64,000 nt of DNA from Povalibacter uvarum (GTDB lineage: Bacteria > Pseudomonadota > Gammaproteobacteria > Steroidobacterales > Steroidobacteraceae). Each line of letters opens with the position of its first letter. Positions within the stretch are counted from its first letter, which is position 1. This document shows, piece by piece, positions 1-8,715 of this stretch. The stretch covers positions 223,693 through 287,692 of the forward strand of contig NZ_JACHHZ010000007.1 in the NCBI RefSeq assembly GCF_014202975.1, given 5' to 3'. The notes under the pieces are model-generated. The model was not told where the DNA came from, made no database searches, and saw only the letters and a list, made by a program, of their open reading frames with translations. The position numbers and the translations under genes are program-made.

Positions 1-1
1 T

Positions 2-487
2 CTCTACGTGCTGATCGCAAGCGCGGTACTGGCTTTGCTGATGTGGCAGTGGCGACCGATTCCGACACCGGTGTTGTGGCATGCGAGCGCGGACTGGGGT
101 GTCGCGCTCGGCTGGTCAGTCATGGGTGCCGGCGTCGCGGTGCTGCTGTGGGCGACATTCCTGATCGACCATTTCGAATTGCTCGGGTTGCGTCAGGGCT
201 GGAGCACATTGCGCGGCAGGGAGCTTCATGCTCCCGCGTTCGTGACGCCGTATCTCTACAAGATCGTCCGCCATCCGCAGTACCTGGGCTGGCTGTTGAT
301 CTTCTGGGGTACGCCAACCATGACCGCGGGCCATCTGCTTTTCACGGCGGGCATGAGCGGCTACATCCTCGTGGCAATGCGGTTCGAGGAGCGCGACCTT
401 GTGGAGAACATCGGTGAACGCTATCGGCGTTACCGCGAGGAAGTGCCGGCGCTGGTGCCGTTGCCTGGCAGACGATTCGACGGCTAG
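2..487 (+). CDS. mddA: Methanethiol S-methyltransferase-like membrane protein (MddA/NnrU type), 5' end missing
   Basis: Only the C-terminal 161 residues are in the window; the frame is open from its first codon, so the gene starts upstream. Two or three hydrophobic segments are visible, then the NnrU/isoprenylcysteine-methyltransferase-like core with the run HFELLGLRQ and the signature KIVRHPQYLGWL. The C-terminal FEERDLVENIGERYRRYR resembles MddA proteins, which use S-adenosylmethionine to methylate methanethiol to dimethyl sulfide at the inner membrane. Substrate is inferred from family resemblance only. A strong hairpin follows the stop codon, and the next gene converges on it. Confidence 0.75.
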   Translation, partial: LYVLIASAVLALLMWQWRPIPTPVLWHASADWGVALGWSVMGAGVAVLLWATFLIDHFELLGLRQGWSTLRGRELHAPAFVTPYLYKIVRHPQYLGWLLIFWGTPTMTAGHLLFTAGMSGYILVAMRFEERDLVENIGERYRRYREEVPALVPLPGRRFDG

Positions 488-498
488 CGACGTATCGA

Positions 499-528
499 CC
501 AGCCTTCCCTCGCCGCGGGGAAGGCTGG
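499..528. terminator. Bidirectional terminator-like hairpin between convergent genes
   Basis: An 11-bp perfect stem, CCAGCCTTCCC and GGGAAGGCTGG, with an 8-nt loop. It lies between the convergent methyltransferase and winged-helix/TPR genes. There is no long T run, so termination efficiency is uncertain. Confidence 0.6.
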
Positions 529-549
529 ATCGAGATTCGCAGAGAGCAG

Positions 550-2412
550 CTAACTGGCTTGGCTGTGAGCAGCGACCATGCTTCGAAAGTTGTCGTGGCA
601 GCTCATCGCCTTGGTGCGAATGCGCTGAAATTCCGGATCGTCGCGCAGGCGCTTCCATACCGGATCCCGGTCCACCGCCGGGAAGGAACAGAAGTTGGTA
701 TCGACAGCGCGCTCCAGCATCTGCAGCGCTTCCTGCGGTCGCCCGCAATACAGGAGCATCGGAGCCACGGCATAGAAGGCTTCCGGATCGCCGGCACCTG
801 ACCATCGGCGCATGAAGTCGCCGACAAACGCATCCAGCACTTCGCCGCTCGCTCCTTCGAGGCACGGCTCCATGAGTCGCCTCGTCTCATCGTCGGCGGC
901 TTGTCGGGTGATGCGCAGGGCGGCGTTGCGATCATCCAGTCGCAGGTAGTACAGAACCGTTCCCCACTGAAAGATGTACGAGCCCTCATCGAGCGCCAGC
1001 CAGCGCGTTACTCGTGACAACTCGCCATCGTACATATAGGTATAGCCGCACGTGCGCAGACGGGGATCCTGCGGATCGAGCTTCAGCGCAAGCTCGCATT
1101 CGCGCTGCGACTCCTTCAGCAGGCCGCCATAGCGGTAGACGTACGACGACGCGAAATGCGTTTCCGCGTGCGAGCCGAAGCGATCCAGCAATCGACGCGC
1201 TTCCACGAACGCGTTTTCCAGGTCGCCGGTTTCGGAGAGGTGAGTGACGATTTCCCGGGCGGCGGAGATCAGTTCAGGATCGAGCTCCAGTGCCTTGCGA
1301 TGCGCAGCGAGGGATCGCTGTCGGGCCGGCGCGCCGCCACCGCCGTAGGTGCCGTAGTCGTAGTAGCGCAAACCCAGCGAGTACCAGGCGCGGGCAAAAT
1401 CCGGCTCGAGTGCAACGACATGCTCGAGCATTTCGATTGCGCGCTCGGTGGGCTTCGGTTGCTTGGGAAGCGCGATGCTGCGGAGGTAGAGCTGATACGC
1501 CTCGCCGTTGGTTGGGATCGCCGCCGGCGCGGCGGTTGTCGACGCGCCGAGAGCCGGGAGCAGCCCTTGCCGTACGCCTTGAGTGATGAGCCGGCGCATC
1601 GCCAGCAGATCGTCAGAAGGCACCGTGATGCGGGTCCTCCAGACGACCCGGTCGTACTCTACCTGCTGAGCCTCGATCGCGAGGCTGAGTTCGTTGTCAG
1701 CTTCGAGGTAGTAGCGGCCGCTCACGATGTGATCGACGCCGCGTGCCCGCGCCGAACGCAGAGGATCGTCCGCATCCAAATAGTCGAGCGGGCGGACGGC
1801 GAGGTCTCGCGACTTGGTCAGCAGGGTCGCGATCTCATCGGGCAGTGCGAGCGCCAGATAGTCCAGTTTGTCGTCGCCAGCAGCGTTCTCGAATCGCAGC
1901 ACCGCGACGCTGGTGAGCGACGATGCCGCCGTGGTCTTCCACCACCACGCAGATCCGGCGAGTATCGCCACCAGGAGCACCAGCCCTGCGGCGGGCAACG
2001 CCCAGCGTTGACGGCCGGAAGGTTGTTCGCCGCCTGGTCGTGGGGTTTCCTTACCCGATGCCGGAGCATCGATCCTCTGCACCGGCGCTGTCAGCCGGTA
2101 GCCGCGCTTCGGGATCGTTTCGATGATGCGATGCGTGCGGTCGTCGCCGAGGTGATGGCGCAGTTCGGAGATGCAGTTGGTGACCGCCTGGTCGGTGACG
2201 ACGACATTGCCCCAGACTTGTTCGTTCAGCGTCTCGCGCGAGACGACTTCACCGGCCCGTTGCGCCAGGCACACGAGAACGTCCATGACCCTGGGTTCGA
2301 CGCGCGCCTCGGTATCGCCGCGGACGATGCGATTCTGGCGGGGTTCGATGAGGCACTCGCCGACGCGGAATCCGGCTTGCAGGTCCTGGGATTGCGTTTT
2401 CCGGCTCTGCAT
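550..2412 (-). CDS. Membrane winged-helix regulator with TolB-like region and TPR repeats (CadC-like)
   Basis: A 620-residue protein. Residues about 10-110 form an OmpR/PhoB-type winged-helix DNA-binding domain (EPRVMDVLVCLAQRAGEVVS, then VTNCISELRHHLGDD and IPKRGYRL). A single transmembrane helix follows near residues 140-160 (WALPAAGLVLLVAILAGSAW). The periplasmic part begins with a TolB-like region (VAVLRFENAAGDDKLDYLA) and continues as TPR-type helical repeats. The topology is that of CadC/ToxR one-component regulators that bind DNA from the membrane. An in-frame ATG lies 135 bp further upstream, but it would overlap the divergent P460 gene, so the ATG at 2412 is preferred. The signal sensed is unknown. 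Confidence 0.85.
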   Translation of the reverse strand: MQSRKTQSQDLQAGFRVGECLIEPRQNRIVRGDTEARVEPRVMDVLVCLAQRAGEVVSRETLNEQVWGNVVVTDQAVTNCISELRHHLGDDRTHRIIETIPKRGYRLTAPVQRIDAPASGKETPRPGGEQPSGRQRWALPAAGLVLLVAILAGSAWWWKTTAASSLTSVAVLRFENAAGDDKLDYLALALPDEIATLLTKSRDLAVRPLDYLDADDPLRSARARGVDHIVSGRYYLEADNELSLAIEAQQVEYDRVVWRTRITVPSDDLLAMRRLITQGVRQGLLPALGASTTAAPAAIPTNGEAYQLYLRSIALPKQPKPTERAIEMLEHVVALEPDFARAWYSLGLRYYDYGTYGGGGAPARQRSLAAHRKALELDPELISAAREIVTHLSETGDLENAFVEARRLLDRFGSHAETHFASSYVYRYGGLLKESQRECELALKLDPQDPRLRTCGYTYMYDGELSRVTRWLALDEGSYIFQWGTVLYYLRLDDRNAALRITRQAADDETRRLMEPCLEGASGEVLDAFVGDFMRRWSGAGDPEAFYAVAPMLLYCGRPQEALQMLERAVDTNFCSFPAVDRDPVWKRLRDDPEFQRIRTKAMSCHDNFRSMVAAHSQAS

Positions 2413-2510
2413 GCCTGATCGTGTCCGAATGTGGCCGGTGCTGGGCCGACGACCACCGTAGGATACCGCCATCGTACCCCTCGGCGATTGTTCATTCGGG
2501 AGCCCGTCAA

Positions 2511-2999
2511 ATGAAGCGTCCTGCAGTTGTACTGGTTGCACTGGCAATAGGCGCCTTCTGCGCGGGGCAGTTCGCGCTGGCTGATGAGGAGGCCGTCCCG
2601 TATCCCGAAAACTTCCGGGCCTGGTCGCATGTGAAGAGCGGCGTGATCGGTCCGCAGCACGCGAACTTCTCGAGCATGGGCGGCATCCACCACGTCTACG
2701 CGAACCCGCGGGCGATGGACGGTTATCGCACGCGACAGTTTCCGGAAGGATCGGTCATCGTGTTCGAATGGCTCGAGTGGGCCGAAAAGAACGGCAGCAT
2801 CGAAGAGGGGCCGAGGCGCCAGGTCGATGTGATGGTCAAGGACTCGCAGCGTTACGCATCGACGGGCGGCTGGGGATTTCAGCGCTTCGTGAAGGACAGC
2901 AAGACGGAACTCGCGGCATCGCCGACACCGCAGCAGTGCTTCGCCTGCCACGACAAGCTGAAGGTCGACGGACTCGTGCTCAGCAAGTATCGCGAGTGA
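2511..2999 (+). CDS. Exported cytochrome P460 family protein
   Basis: A 162-residue protein with a signal peptide (RPAVVLVALAIGAFCAGQFA) and, near the C terminus, a single c-type heme motif CFACH. The body (YPENFRAWSHVKSGVIG ... HHVYAN) matches the cytochrome P460 fold, in which a heme c carries an extra lysine cross-link. Characterised members oxidise hydroxylamine or NO, while many others are of unknown role. Start chosen by GGGAG 8 nt upstream and by the signal peptide. It is transcribed divergently from the winged-helix/TPR regulator with about 100 bp between, so that regulator is a plausible controller (inference). No amo/hao-type genes are nearby. Confidence 0.8.
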   Translation: MKRPAVVLVALAIGAFCAGQFALADEEAVPYPENFRAWSHVKSGVIGPQHANFSSMGGIHHVYANPRAMDGYRTRQFPEGSVIVFEWLEWAEKNGSIEEGPRRQVDVMVKDSQRYASTGGWGFQRFVKDSKTELAASPTPQQCFACHDKLKVDGLVLSKYRE

Positions 3000-3010
3000 T
3001 ACCGGACTTC

Positions 3011-3038
3011 GGGAAGGACGGGCCGACCCGTCCTTCCC
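3011..3038. terminator. Hairpin between convergent P460 and S10 peptidase genes
   Basis: A perfect 12-bp stem, GGGAAGGACGGG with CCCGTCCTTCCC, around a CCGA loop. It sits just after the P460 stop and just before the stop of the convergent peptidase, so it could serve both. No strong T tract. Confidence 0.6.
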
Positions 3039-3044
3039 CGGCTT

Positions 3045-4595
3045 TCAGTTCGCGTTCGCGTCGATGAATGCCGCGGACGTGTCCCTGAACTTCTGCATCG
3101 ACGCCGGATGCACGTACATCATGTGGCCGGCTTCGTAGTATTCGATCTGCACGTTGCGGCGCAGCTCGGACGGGATGTTGAGATGCTCGATGGCATGCGT
3201 GACGGTGCCGTACGGGCATGCCAGGTCGAAGTAGCCCTGCTGGACCAGCACTTTCATCTTCGGATTCATCGTCATCGCATACGACAGGTCGGCAAGCACG
3301 CTCGCGAACGGCAGCTTGAAGCCGTTGGAGTCGGGCTGCACATGGCCGAAGTCCCAGTCCTTCCAGAGACCGGCCGACAGGATGTACGGCTGGTCGGAAA
3401 CCATCTTGAGCTCGCGTCGTGCATAGTCGTTGAAAGTGGCAACGACGGCGGGAGCGATCGCGGACGCGTACGGATCGAACGCCGTGGTTTCCGCGAGCCG
3501 GTTCGGCATGCCGCCGACGAAACGTGAATCGATGCGGCCGACAGTAATGCCGCGCGAGCGCAGCAGTTCCTGCAGGAACCGGTTCTCGTCCATTCGCATG
3601 TTCGCCTTGTCCCAGTACGCGGCGCTCACTCCTGTGTAGCGCTCGAGCCCGGCGAGAACGGCCTGACGCTCTTCCGCGGTTGCGCGTGAGCCTTTGAAGA
3701 GCACCGGTGCATAGACTGTCTCCGCCCAGTTTTCGACTTCGCGCAGGAACGGTTCGAGCGCGGGCGGCTGCGGATTGAGCGCCTTGTGATACCAGGCGGT
3801 TGCAGCGTAAGTGGAGAAGAAGTTGACCGTGCCTTCGTCCACCGACAAGCCGGCCGAGCCAGTGGCGAAATCGAGGAAGGGCGATACGAGCATGATGCCG
3901 TTCAACGCGACGTTGTGACGCGTCAGCAGGTCGTACGTGACGCCGCCGGTGCGAATGCCGCCGTAGCTTTCGCCGAGCACGAACTTCGGGCTGCCCCAGC
4001 GGTTGTACTCGCCGAGATAGCGCACGATGAAGTCCGACACCGAGCGGATGTCGTTGTCGACGCCCCAGAAGTCCTTGCCTTCGGCTTTGCCGACGGGTCG
4101 CGAGAAGCCGGTGCCGACCGGATCGATCAGCACGATGTCCGCGCGATCGAGCATCGTGAACTCGTTGTCGACGATCTTGAAAGGTCCGCGCGTGTTGTTG
4201 GCTTCATCTTCCAGAGCGGTGCGACGCGGACCGAGAATGCCCATGTGCAGCCACGCCGATGCCGAGCCCGGGCCGCCGTTGTATGCAAAGACGATAGGGC
4301 GCGTGCGCGTGTCCTGCCCCTGACGTACGTACGCAGTGAAGCCATAGAGCGCGATAGGCTCATCCTTGTCGTTCTTCATCAGCAGCGTGCCCGCCGTCGC
4401 CTCGTAGTCGAGTGGCTTGCCGCCGACGCGGATCTGGTGGCGGGTCACCCAGACTTTCGCTTCGGGAATCGGCTTCTCTTCCTTCTTCGTCTCGCCGCTG
4501 GTCTTTTCGTCAGGCGCTTCAGCGGCGTAAGAAACAAGTGGCGCAATGAGCCAGAGTGCTGCCGCACAAGCAGCAGCGAGACGGGCGGGCTTCAT
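3045..4595 (-). CDS. Exported S10 family serine carboxypeptidase
   Basis: A 516-residue protein with a signal peptide (RLAAACAAALWLIAPLVSYA) and a charged linker. The alpha/beta-hydrolase fold carries the S10 oxyanion motif NGGPGSAS near residue 108 and nucleophile motif GESYGG with Ser near residue 208. The likely catalytic Asp is in YFDLACPYG and the His in AGHMMYVHP. Family members remove C-terminal amino acids from peptides, probably here in the periplasm. Its ATG overlaps the TGA of the upstream SRPBCC gene (ATGA), which suggests translational coupling as the third gene of a leftward operon. Confidence 0.88.
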   Translation of the reverse strand: MKPARLAAACAAALWLIAPLVSYAAEAPDEKTSGETKKEEKPIPEAKVWVTRHQIRVGGKPLDYEATAGTLLMKNDKDEPIALYGFTAYVRQGQDTRTRPIVFAYNGGPGSASAWLHMGILGPRRTALEDEANNTRGPFKIVDNEFTMLDRADIVLIDPVGTGFSRPVGKAEGKDFWGVDNDIRSVSDFIVRYLGEYNRWGSPKFVLGESYGGIRTGGVTYDLLTRHNVALNGIMLVSPFLDFATGSAGLSVDEGTVNFFSTYAATAWYHKALNPQPPALEPFLREVENWAETVYAPVLFKGSRATAEERQAVLAGLERYTGVSAAYWDKANMRMDENRFLQELLRSRGITVGRIDSRFVGGMPNRLAETTAFDPYASAIAPAVVATFNDYARRELKMVSDQPYILSAGLWKDWDFGHVQPDSNGFKLPFASVLADLSYAMTMNPKMKVLVQQGYFDLACPYGTVTHAIEHLNIPSELRRNVQIEYYEAGHMMYVHPASMQKFRDTSAAFIDANAN

Positions 4596-5143
4596 GAAGG
4601 GACCTCGGACTGAGCTGGTGTCAGTCCAGTATATGAAGCGGCTCCAGGCGTGGGAACAGCCGCGCGAAGCTCAGTCGATCCAAGGCGCTCCTGCATGTCC
4701 CGGATCACGACCCTGTGCATGGCGGAGATCGTGCGGCCTACGAAGTACCTCGCGATGTTCCAGCCCGGCGAGAGGAACTCGTAGCGCGTGACCATGTGTA
4801 CCGAGCACGAGCCGTCGTCGTGCGCGGCGATGCTGATCGTTCCGCCCCGGAGCGCAATGTTGCGGCAGTAACGGATCGTGTGTTCGATGATGTCGAACTC
4901 GATCCTCTCTCCCGGTACCAGCTTCGTGATCCTCTTGGCGAGATAGCCTCCGTCGCTGTACATGCAGCGCGAGGAGTCACCGACCTTGCCGTAGCAGCCG
5001 GTGGTTCTCAGTGGTACGGGCAGGACGCTGCGCAGGAACCATGAGGGCTTCCGGCGGATGTGCTCGTAGAAGCACACCGTCTGCCACGCTTCATCGGGAG
5101 TGCAGGCGAGGTGACCGGCGGTCTGAACTTGCAACATGGTCAT
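4592..5143 (-). CDS. SRPBCC-fold (START-like) protein
   Basis: A 183-residue protein beginning MTMLQVQTAGHLACTPDEAW, the usual first strand and helix of polyketide-cyclase/START-like domains that form a hydrophobic cavity. No catalytic residues can be assigned. Start at 5143 is supported by GGAG 8 nt upstream; a second ATG lies two codons later. The stop overlaps the start of the S10 peptidase by 4 bp, and the methyltransferase ends 26 bp upstream, so the three appear cotranscribed. A small-molecule ligand shared with the methyltransferase is possible but is inference only. Confidence 0.75.
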   Translation of the reverse strand: MTMLQVQTAGHLACTPDEAWQTVCFYEHIRRKPSWFLRSVLPVPLRTTGCYGKVGDSSRCMYSDGGYLAKRITKLVPGERIEFDIIEHTIRYCRNIALRGGTISIAAHDDGSCSVHMVTRYEFLSPGWNIARYFVGRTISAMHRVVIRDMQERLGSTELRAAVPTPGAASYTGLTPAQSEVPS

Positions 5144-5169
5144 GAGTGATCTCCGGATCGAGTCGGGGG

Positions 5170-5835
5170 TCAGTGGGTAGTGGCGCGGGCGCTGAAGAAT
5201 GCGAAGCAGCCGATCAGCTCGACTGTGTGCTCGACGTAGCGGGCAGCGAGCGACTGGCGCAGTTCCTCTGCTGTATCGCTCATGCAGTTGATGACGCGCA
5301 GGCCATTCAATCCGCGATACGCGAGCCGGCGTGCGGTGCGATCCGGGATTGCATCGTTGACGAGCGTGAAGCCGAAAATCCTTGCGCCGCTGCGGCAGAT
5401 CGGTCGCAGGGAGTCGAAGACCCGGCACTTCTGCGCCATGTCGCCGGGCAGGCAGTGCAGGATGCCGCCGAGGGCAATCGAGTCGAACGGATCGATGCCC
5501 ACGAGTGGCCGGCATGCGTCGCGCAGATAGACCTGCGGTCGATACCGGGCGAGGCGGTTCGCAGTGAACTCCAGGCAGTTCGGTTGCAGGTCGATGAGCC
5601 CGATCCTCGGTTCGGGCGTATCGAATCCGCAGCGGTCCAGGCAGTAGCCAGTACCGACGCCGATGTCCGCGTGGTTACCAGTGACGTGCTGGCGGTAGTG
5701 ATCGATGAAGGCTTCGGCCGGGCAGTCCCAGACATACCTGGCCAGGACGCCGACGATCAGCGGATCGTAGAGGTGCAGGCCAAGGCGCGTATAGGCCTTG
5801 ATGCCGTCACTGGACGCATAAGAGGCGGCGGACAT
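5170..5835 (-). CDS. Class I SAM-dependent methyltransferase
   Basis: About 221 residues. Motif I is seen as HADIGVGTGYCLDRC, followed by an acidic end of strand 2 (IGLIDLQPNCLE) and a motif IV-like region (FDSIALGGILHCLPGD). This is the Rossmann-fold layout of small-molecule methyltransferases. Two in-frame ATGs lie four codons apart; the inner one at 5835 has GGGGA 6 nt upstream and is preferred, with 5847 as alternative. It is the first gene of a leftward trio with the SRPBCC and S10 peptidase genes. Substrate unknown. Confidence 0.82.
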   Translation of the reverse strand: MSAASYASSDGIKAYTRLGLHLYDPLIVGVLARYVWDCPAEAFIDHYRQHVTGNHADIGVGTGYCLDRCGFDTPEPRIGLIDLQPNCLEFTANRLARYRPQVYLRDACRPLVGIDPFDSIALGGILHCLPGDMAQKCRVFDSLRPICRSGARIFGFTLVNDAIPDRTARRLAYRGLNGLRVINCMSDTAEELRQSLAARYVEHTVELIGCFAFFSARATTH

Positions 5836-5969
5836 TGGATTCCCCATCGGCTGGCAACGATGGGTGAATCCTGCGGGTGGGGCCGAGAGGCCGGCTTCCG
5901 GATTGATCAGTCCGGATCAGAAAGTACCGATGCCTTCCTGGTTCAATGACTTGCGATGTTCCTGGAAGA

Positions 5970-6986
5970 TCATTCCGGAGTCCGGAGGTTCATCTTGCGG
6001 TAGTCGCCGGGCGACTGGCCGGTCACTTCCCGGAACGCGGCGTAGAAACTCGACTGCGAGCGGAAGCCCGTATCCATGCTGATGGAGAGGATCGACTGGG
6101 AGGGCGCCGACAGGAGCAGTTCCTTCGCTGCCGCGACCCGCCGTTCGCGGACATAACGCGAAAACCCCACGCCGATGCGGGCGTTCACGAGCTCGGAAAG
6201 CTGGTGGCCGGAAACCCCCAGCTCGGACGCCAGCGTCGACAGGCTCAGGCTCTCGTTCTGGTAGACCTTCGGATCGCTCATCAGCGACTCGAGCTTCTTC
6301 AGAGTGGCATCGACATCCACATCGCGCAGTGTCGACGCGCCATAGCGCGCGCGAGCTGCTTCGGTCACTTCAGCCAGCAGATCAGGGTTGGCGATGAGCG
6401 CTACGACCATGATCGCGAACGCGGCGCCGATGGCGTTGCAATAGAAGAGATAGAAGTAGTCGTGATCGATGTATGGAATCGCGAAGCCAAGCGCCAGCAC
6501 GATGATCGCCATCGCGGACATGACGGCGAAATAGAAGATCTCGAAGCGAAACTGTCGGCGCCGCGCGCGCAGCTCGTACACGAGATTCGCGAGCCACAGC
6601 GAATAGCCTGCGCCGAGCAGGAACAGGATCGGCAGCGAAATTTCGAGGCGCGGCAGGAAGACGAGCAGGACCGGCACGAGATGCAGCAGCATGAGCGGCC
6701 GGAACGGCTCGCCCGGGAGCACAGCCCAACGACCGAAGAAATAGAACGTCGCCGGCGCCATGAACAGCGCCAGCCGGTAATAGAAGAAATGGAGCGGTTC
6801 CTGCGCTGCGGTGAAATAGCGCATGTGGCCGATCTGCAGCGCCGCCAGCGCACCCAGGAGGACGGCGCACGAGAGAATCGAATAGGCCGATTTGTTCGGC
6901 GTCTCTATGAATCCCACGTACGCGAGCAGCAGCAGGGCTGCGATGACGATGGAAAATCCTGCGACGGCGAGGCTGACTGTTTCCAT
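5970..6986 (-). CDS. Membrane-anchored AraC family transcription regulator
   Basis: A 338-residue protein. The N-terminal two thirds hold about six or seven hydrophobic helices (for example SIVIAALLLLAYVGFI, LMLLHLVPVLLVFLPRL, AIIVLALGFAIPYI). The last 100 residues are a two-helix-turn-helix AraC domain (LSLSTLASELGVSGHQLSEL ... ILSISMDTGFRSQSSFYAAF). Such proteins regulate promoters from the membrane in response to unknown, possibly lipophilic or envelope, signals. It is divergent from a UGT-type glycosyltransferase across about 240 bp, so that gene is a candidate target (inference). Confidence 0.88.
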   Translation of the reverse strand: METVSLAVAGFSIVIAALLLLAYVGFIETPNKSAYSILSCAVLLGALAALQIGHMRYFTAAQEPLHFFYYRLALFMAPATFYFFGRWAVLPGEPFRPLMLLHLVPVLLVFLPRLEISLPILFLLGAGYSLWLANLVYELRARRRQFRFEIFYFAVMSAMAIIVLALGFAIPYIDHDYFYLFYCNAIGAAFAIMVVALIANPDLLAEVTEAARARYGASTLRDVDVDATLKKLESLMSDPKVYQNESLSLSTLASELGVSGHQLSELVNARIGVGFSRYVRERRVAAAKELLLSAPSQSILSISMDTGFRSQSSFYAAFREVTGQSPGDYRKMNLRTPE

Positions 6987-7224
6987 CGACGCGGCTGCTC
7001 ACGGTGCGGGATTGGGTGCGGGATTGCACGAAGGCACTGTACACGCTGGCGTCGCTTCCTTCCCAGCGCAAACCAGAACCGGAACCGCGGGAATTGCAAC
7101 ATCCGCATTCACACGAATGAGCCGGCGACGGCGCATCGGTTAGCATGGCGATCGAGATGAAGGTGTGAAGCAGGCATCGCAGGGGCGGTGCCGATTCGTG
7201 CATCGGGCACGAAAGGGGAGCGAT

Positions 7225-8535
7225 ATGCGACTGTCGATCGTCACCTTCGGGAGCGAAGGCGACACCCGGCCGCTGGCGGCACTGTGTCGCGGTTTACTGG
7301 ATCGAGGCCACGACCTCACTCTTTTCGCCGAGCATTCCACGCTCAGTCTGCCGCGAAGTCTCGGCATTCCCTGCGAAGCTCTTTCAGGCGACGTCCGGTC
7401 GGCATTGCCGATCGCGGATCCCCGCCAGGACCTGCATCTCTCCGACGTGTTTCGGTCGATCAAGGCGGTAAACGCCGTGATCGCTGAGAACAGCGCATCC
7501 TGGTTGCGAACCGTCGCGCCTCACGCGCGTGAATCAGATGCGATTCTGTTCTCGAGTCTGGGTTCGGGCGTCGGCGGCGCTCTCGCGGCGCAACTGCACA
7601 AGCCGCTCATCGGTCTGTTCTTCCAGCCCATCACGCCGACCCGCTGTTTCTCATCGCCGATGCTCCCGCCGATGAACCTGCCCGGGTGGGCCAATCGGCT
7701 GACCTTCAAGCCCGCGCATGCGCAGGCGTGGAAAATATGCGGCCGCCCGGCACAGGAGGCTCGACGCGAAGTCTTCGGTACGCGCGACGACACGAGGCTG
7801 CGATTCGATCATCCGATGTTGTTTGGCGTCTCGCGCGAGCTCGTGGCGCAGCCTGATGACTGGCCTGACGATCATCGCATCTGCGGGCACTGGTCGCGCA
7901 CCGACGTCACTTGGCAGGCACCGGGAGACTTGCTCGAATTCCTCGCGGCGGGCGAGCCGCCGATCTATGCGGGCTTCGGAAGTCCCTCGGCGTTCATACG
8001 TCGCAAAGCTCTGGGTGCGCTCATCGACGCGGTCGCGGGACGTCGTGCTGTCTTCTCGCCGGGCTGGAGCAGGATCGACGCGAGTGTGCTGCCGAAGAAT
8101 TTCTTCATCGTGCGCGATGTGCCACATGAGTGGCTGTTCCCCCGGATGTCCATGGTCATTCATCACGGCGGCGCAGGCACGACGCACACCGCTGCGCGCG
8201 CCGGCGTTCCGCAGATCGTGTTGCCCATCGGAGCCGATCATCATTTCTGGGCGCATCGGATCGCATTGCGCGGTGCTGCGCCGAAGTATCCGCGCAACGG
8301 ACGTTTCAGCAGCAAGGCCGTCGCTGCCCTCATCGACTTCGCGCAGCGTGACGAAACAAGAATGTGCGCCCGCGATCTGGGAGCGGCGATGGCTCGGGAA
8401 GATGGCGTCGGCAATGCGATTCGTGAGATCGAACGTCTCGTATCGCCGCAGGCAAGAAGTCATGAAGCTCTCCGCGTCGACTCACGCGCGCGAGTGGCCG
8501 CGAAAGGATTGTGGTTCTCGATCGCGACCGATTGA
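7225..8535 (+). CDS. UGT/MGT-type glycosyltransferase (GT1)
   Basis: A 436-residue GT-B fold enzyme. The N-terminal domain starts MRLSIVTFGSEGDTRPLAAL, typical of sterol, macrolide and flavonoid glycosyltransferases. The C-terminal nucleotide-sugar motif is clear: HHGGAGTTHTAARAGVPQ followed by PIGADHHFWAHRI. Such enzymes transfer a sugar from UDP- or TDP-sugar to a small lipophilic acceptor. The ATG at 7225 is chosen because GGGGAG lies 4 nt upstream and because an earlier in-frame ATG would add only a basic, non-conserved tail. The acceptor is unknown. Confidence 0.88.
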   Translation: MRLSIVTFGSEGDTRPLAALCRGLLDRGHDLTLFAEHSTLSLPRSLGIPCEALSGDVRSALPIADPRQDLHLSDVFRSIKAVNAVIAENSASWLRTVAPHARESDAILFSSLGSGVGGALAAQLHKPLIGLFFQPITPTRCFSSPMLPPMNLPGWANRLTFKPAHAQAWKICGRPAQEARREVFGTRDDTRLRFDHPMLFGVSRELVAQPDDWPDDHRICGHWSRTDVTWQAPGDLLEFLAAGEPPIYAGFGSPSAFIRRKALGALIDAVAGRRAVFSPGWSRIDASVLPKNFFIVRDVPHEWLFPRMSMVIHHGGAGTTHTAARAGVPQIVLPIGADHHFWAHRIALRGAAPKYPRNGRFSSKAVAALIDFAQRDETRMCARDLGAAMAREDGVGNAIREIERLVSPQARSHEALRVDSRARVAAKGLWFSIATD

Positions 8536-8715
8536 GAGCTCTGTCGCCCGACATGCAGATCGCGTCAGCGTTGACATGTCTCCCGGCGCAGACATCGCGC
8601 TGCGAATTGCAATCGACGCTGCAAAGTTGTGTGAGATCGTCACGAAACGCCGGACGTCTCGAATGAACGTTGCTAGTCTCGCCGCCGCGTAAAAACCAAC
8701 GCCACGGAGAGGATT

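Noticed and set aside
1156..2418. Long + strand open frame of about 420 codons
   Set aside because: It lies opposite the winged-helix/TPR gene, which has clear domains. The product is Arg/Ala-rich low-complexity sequence typical of antisense frames in GC-rich DNA.
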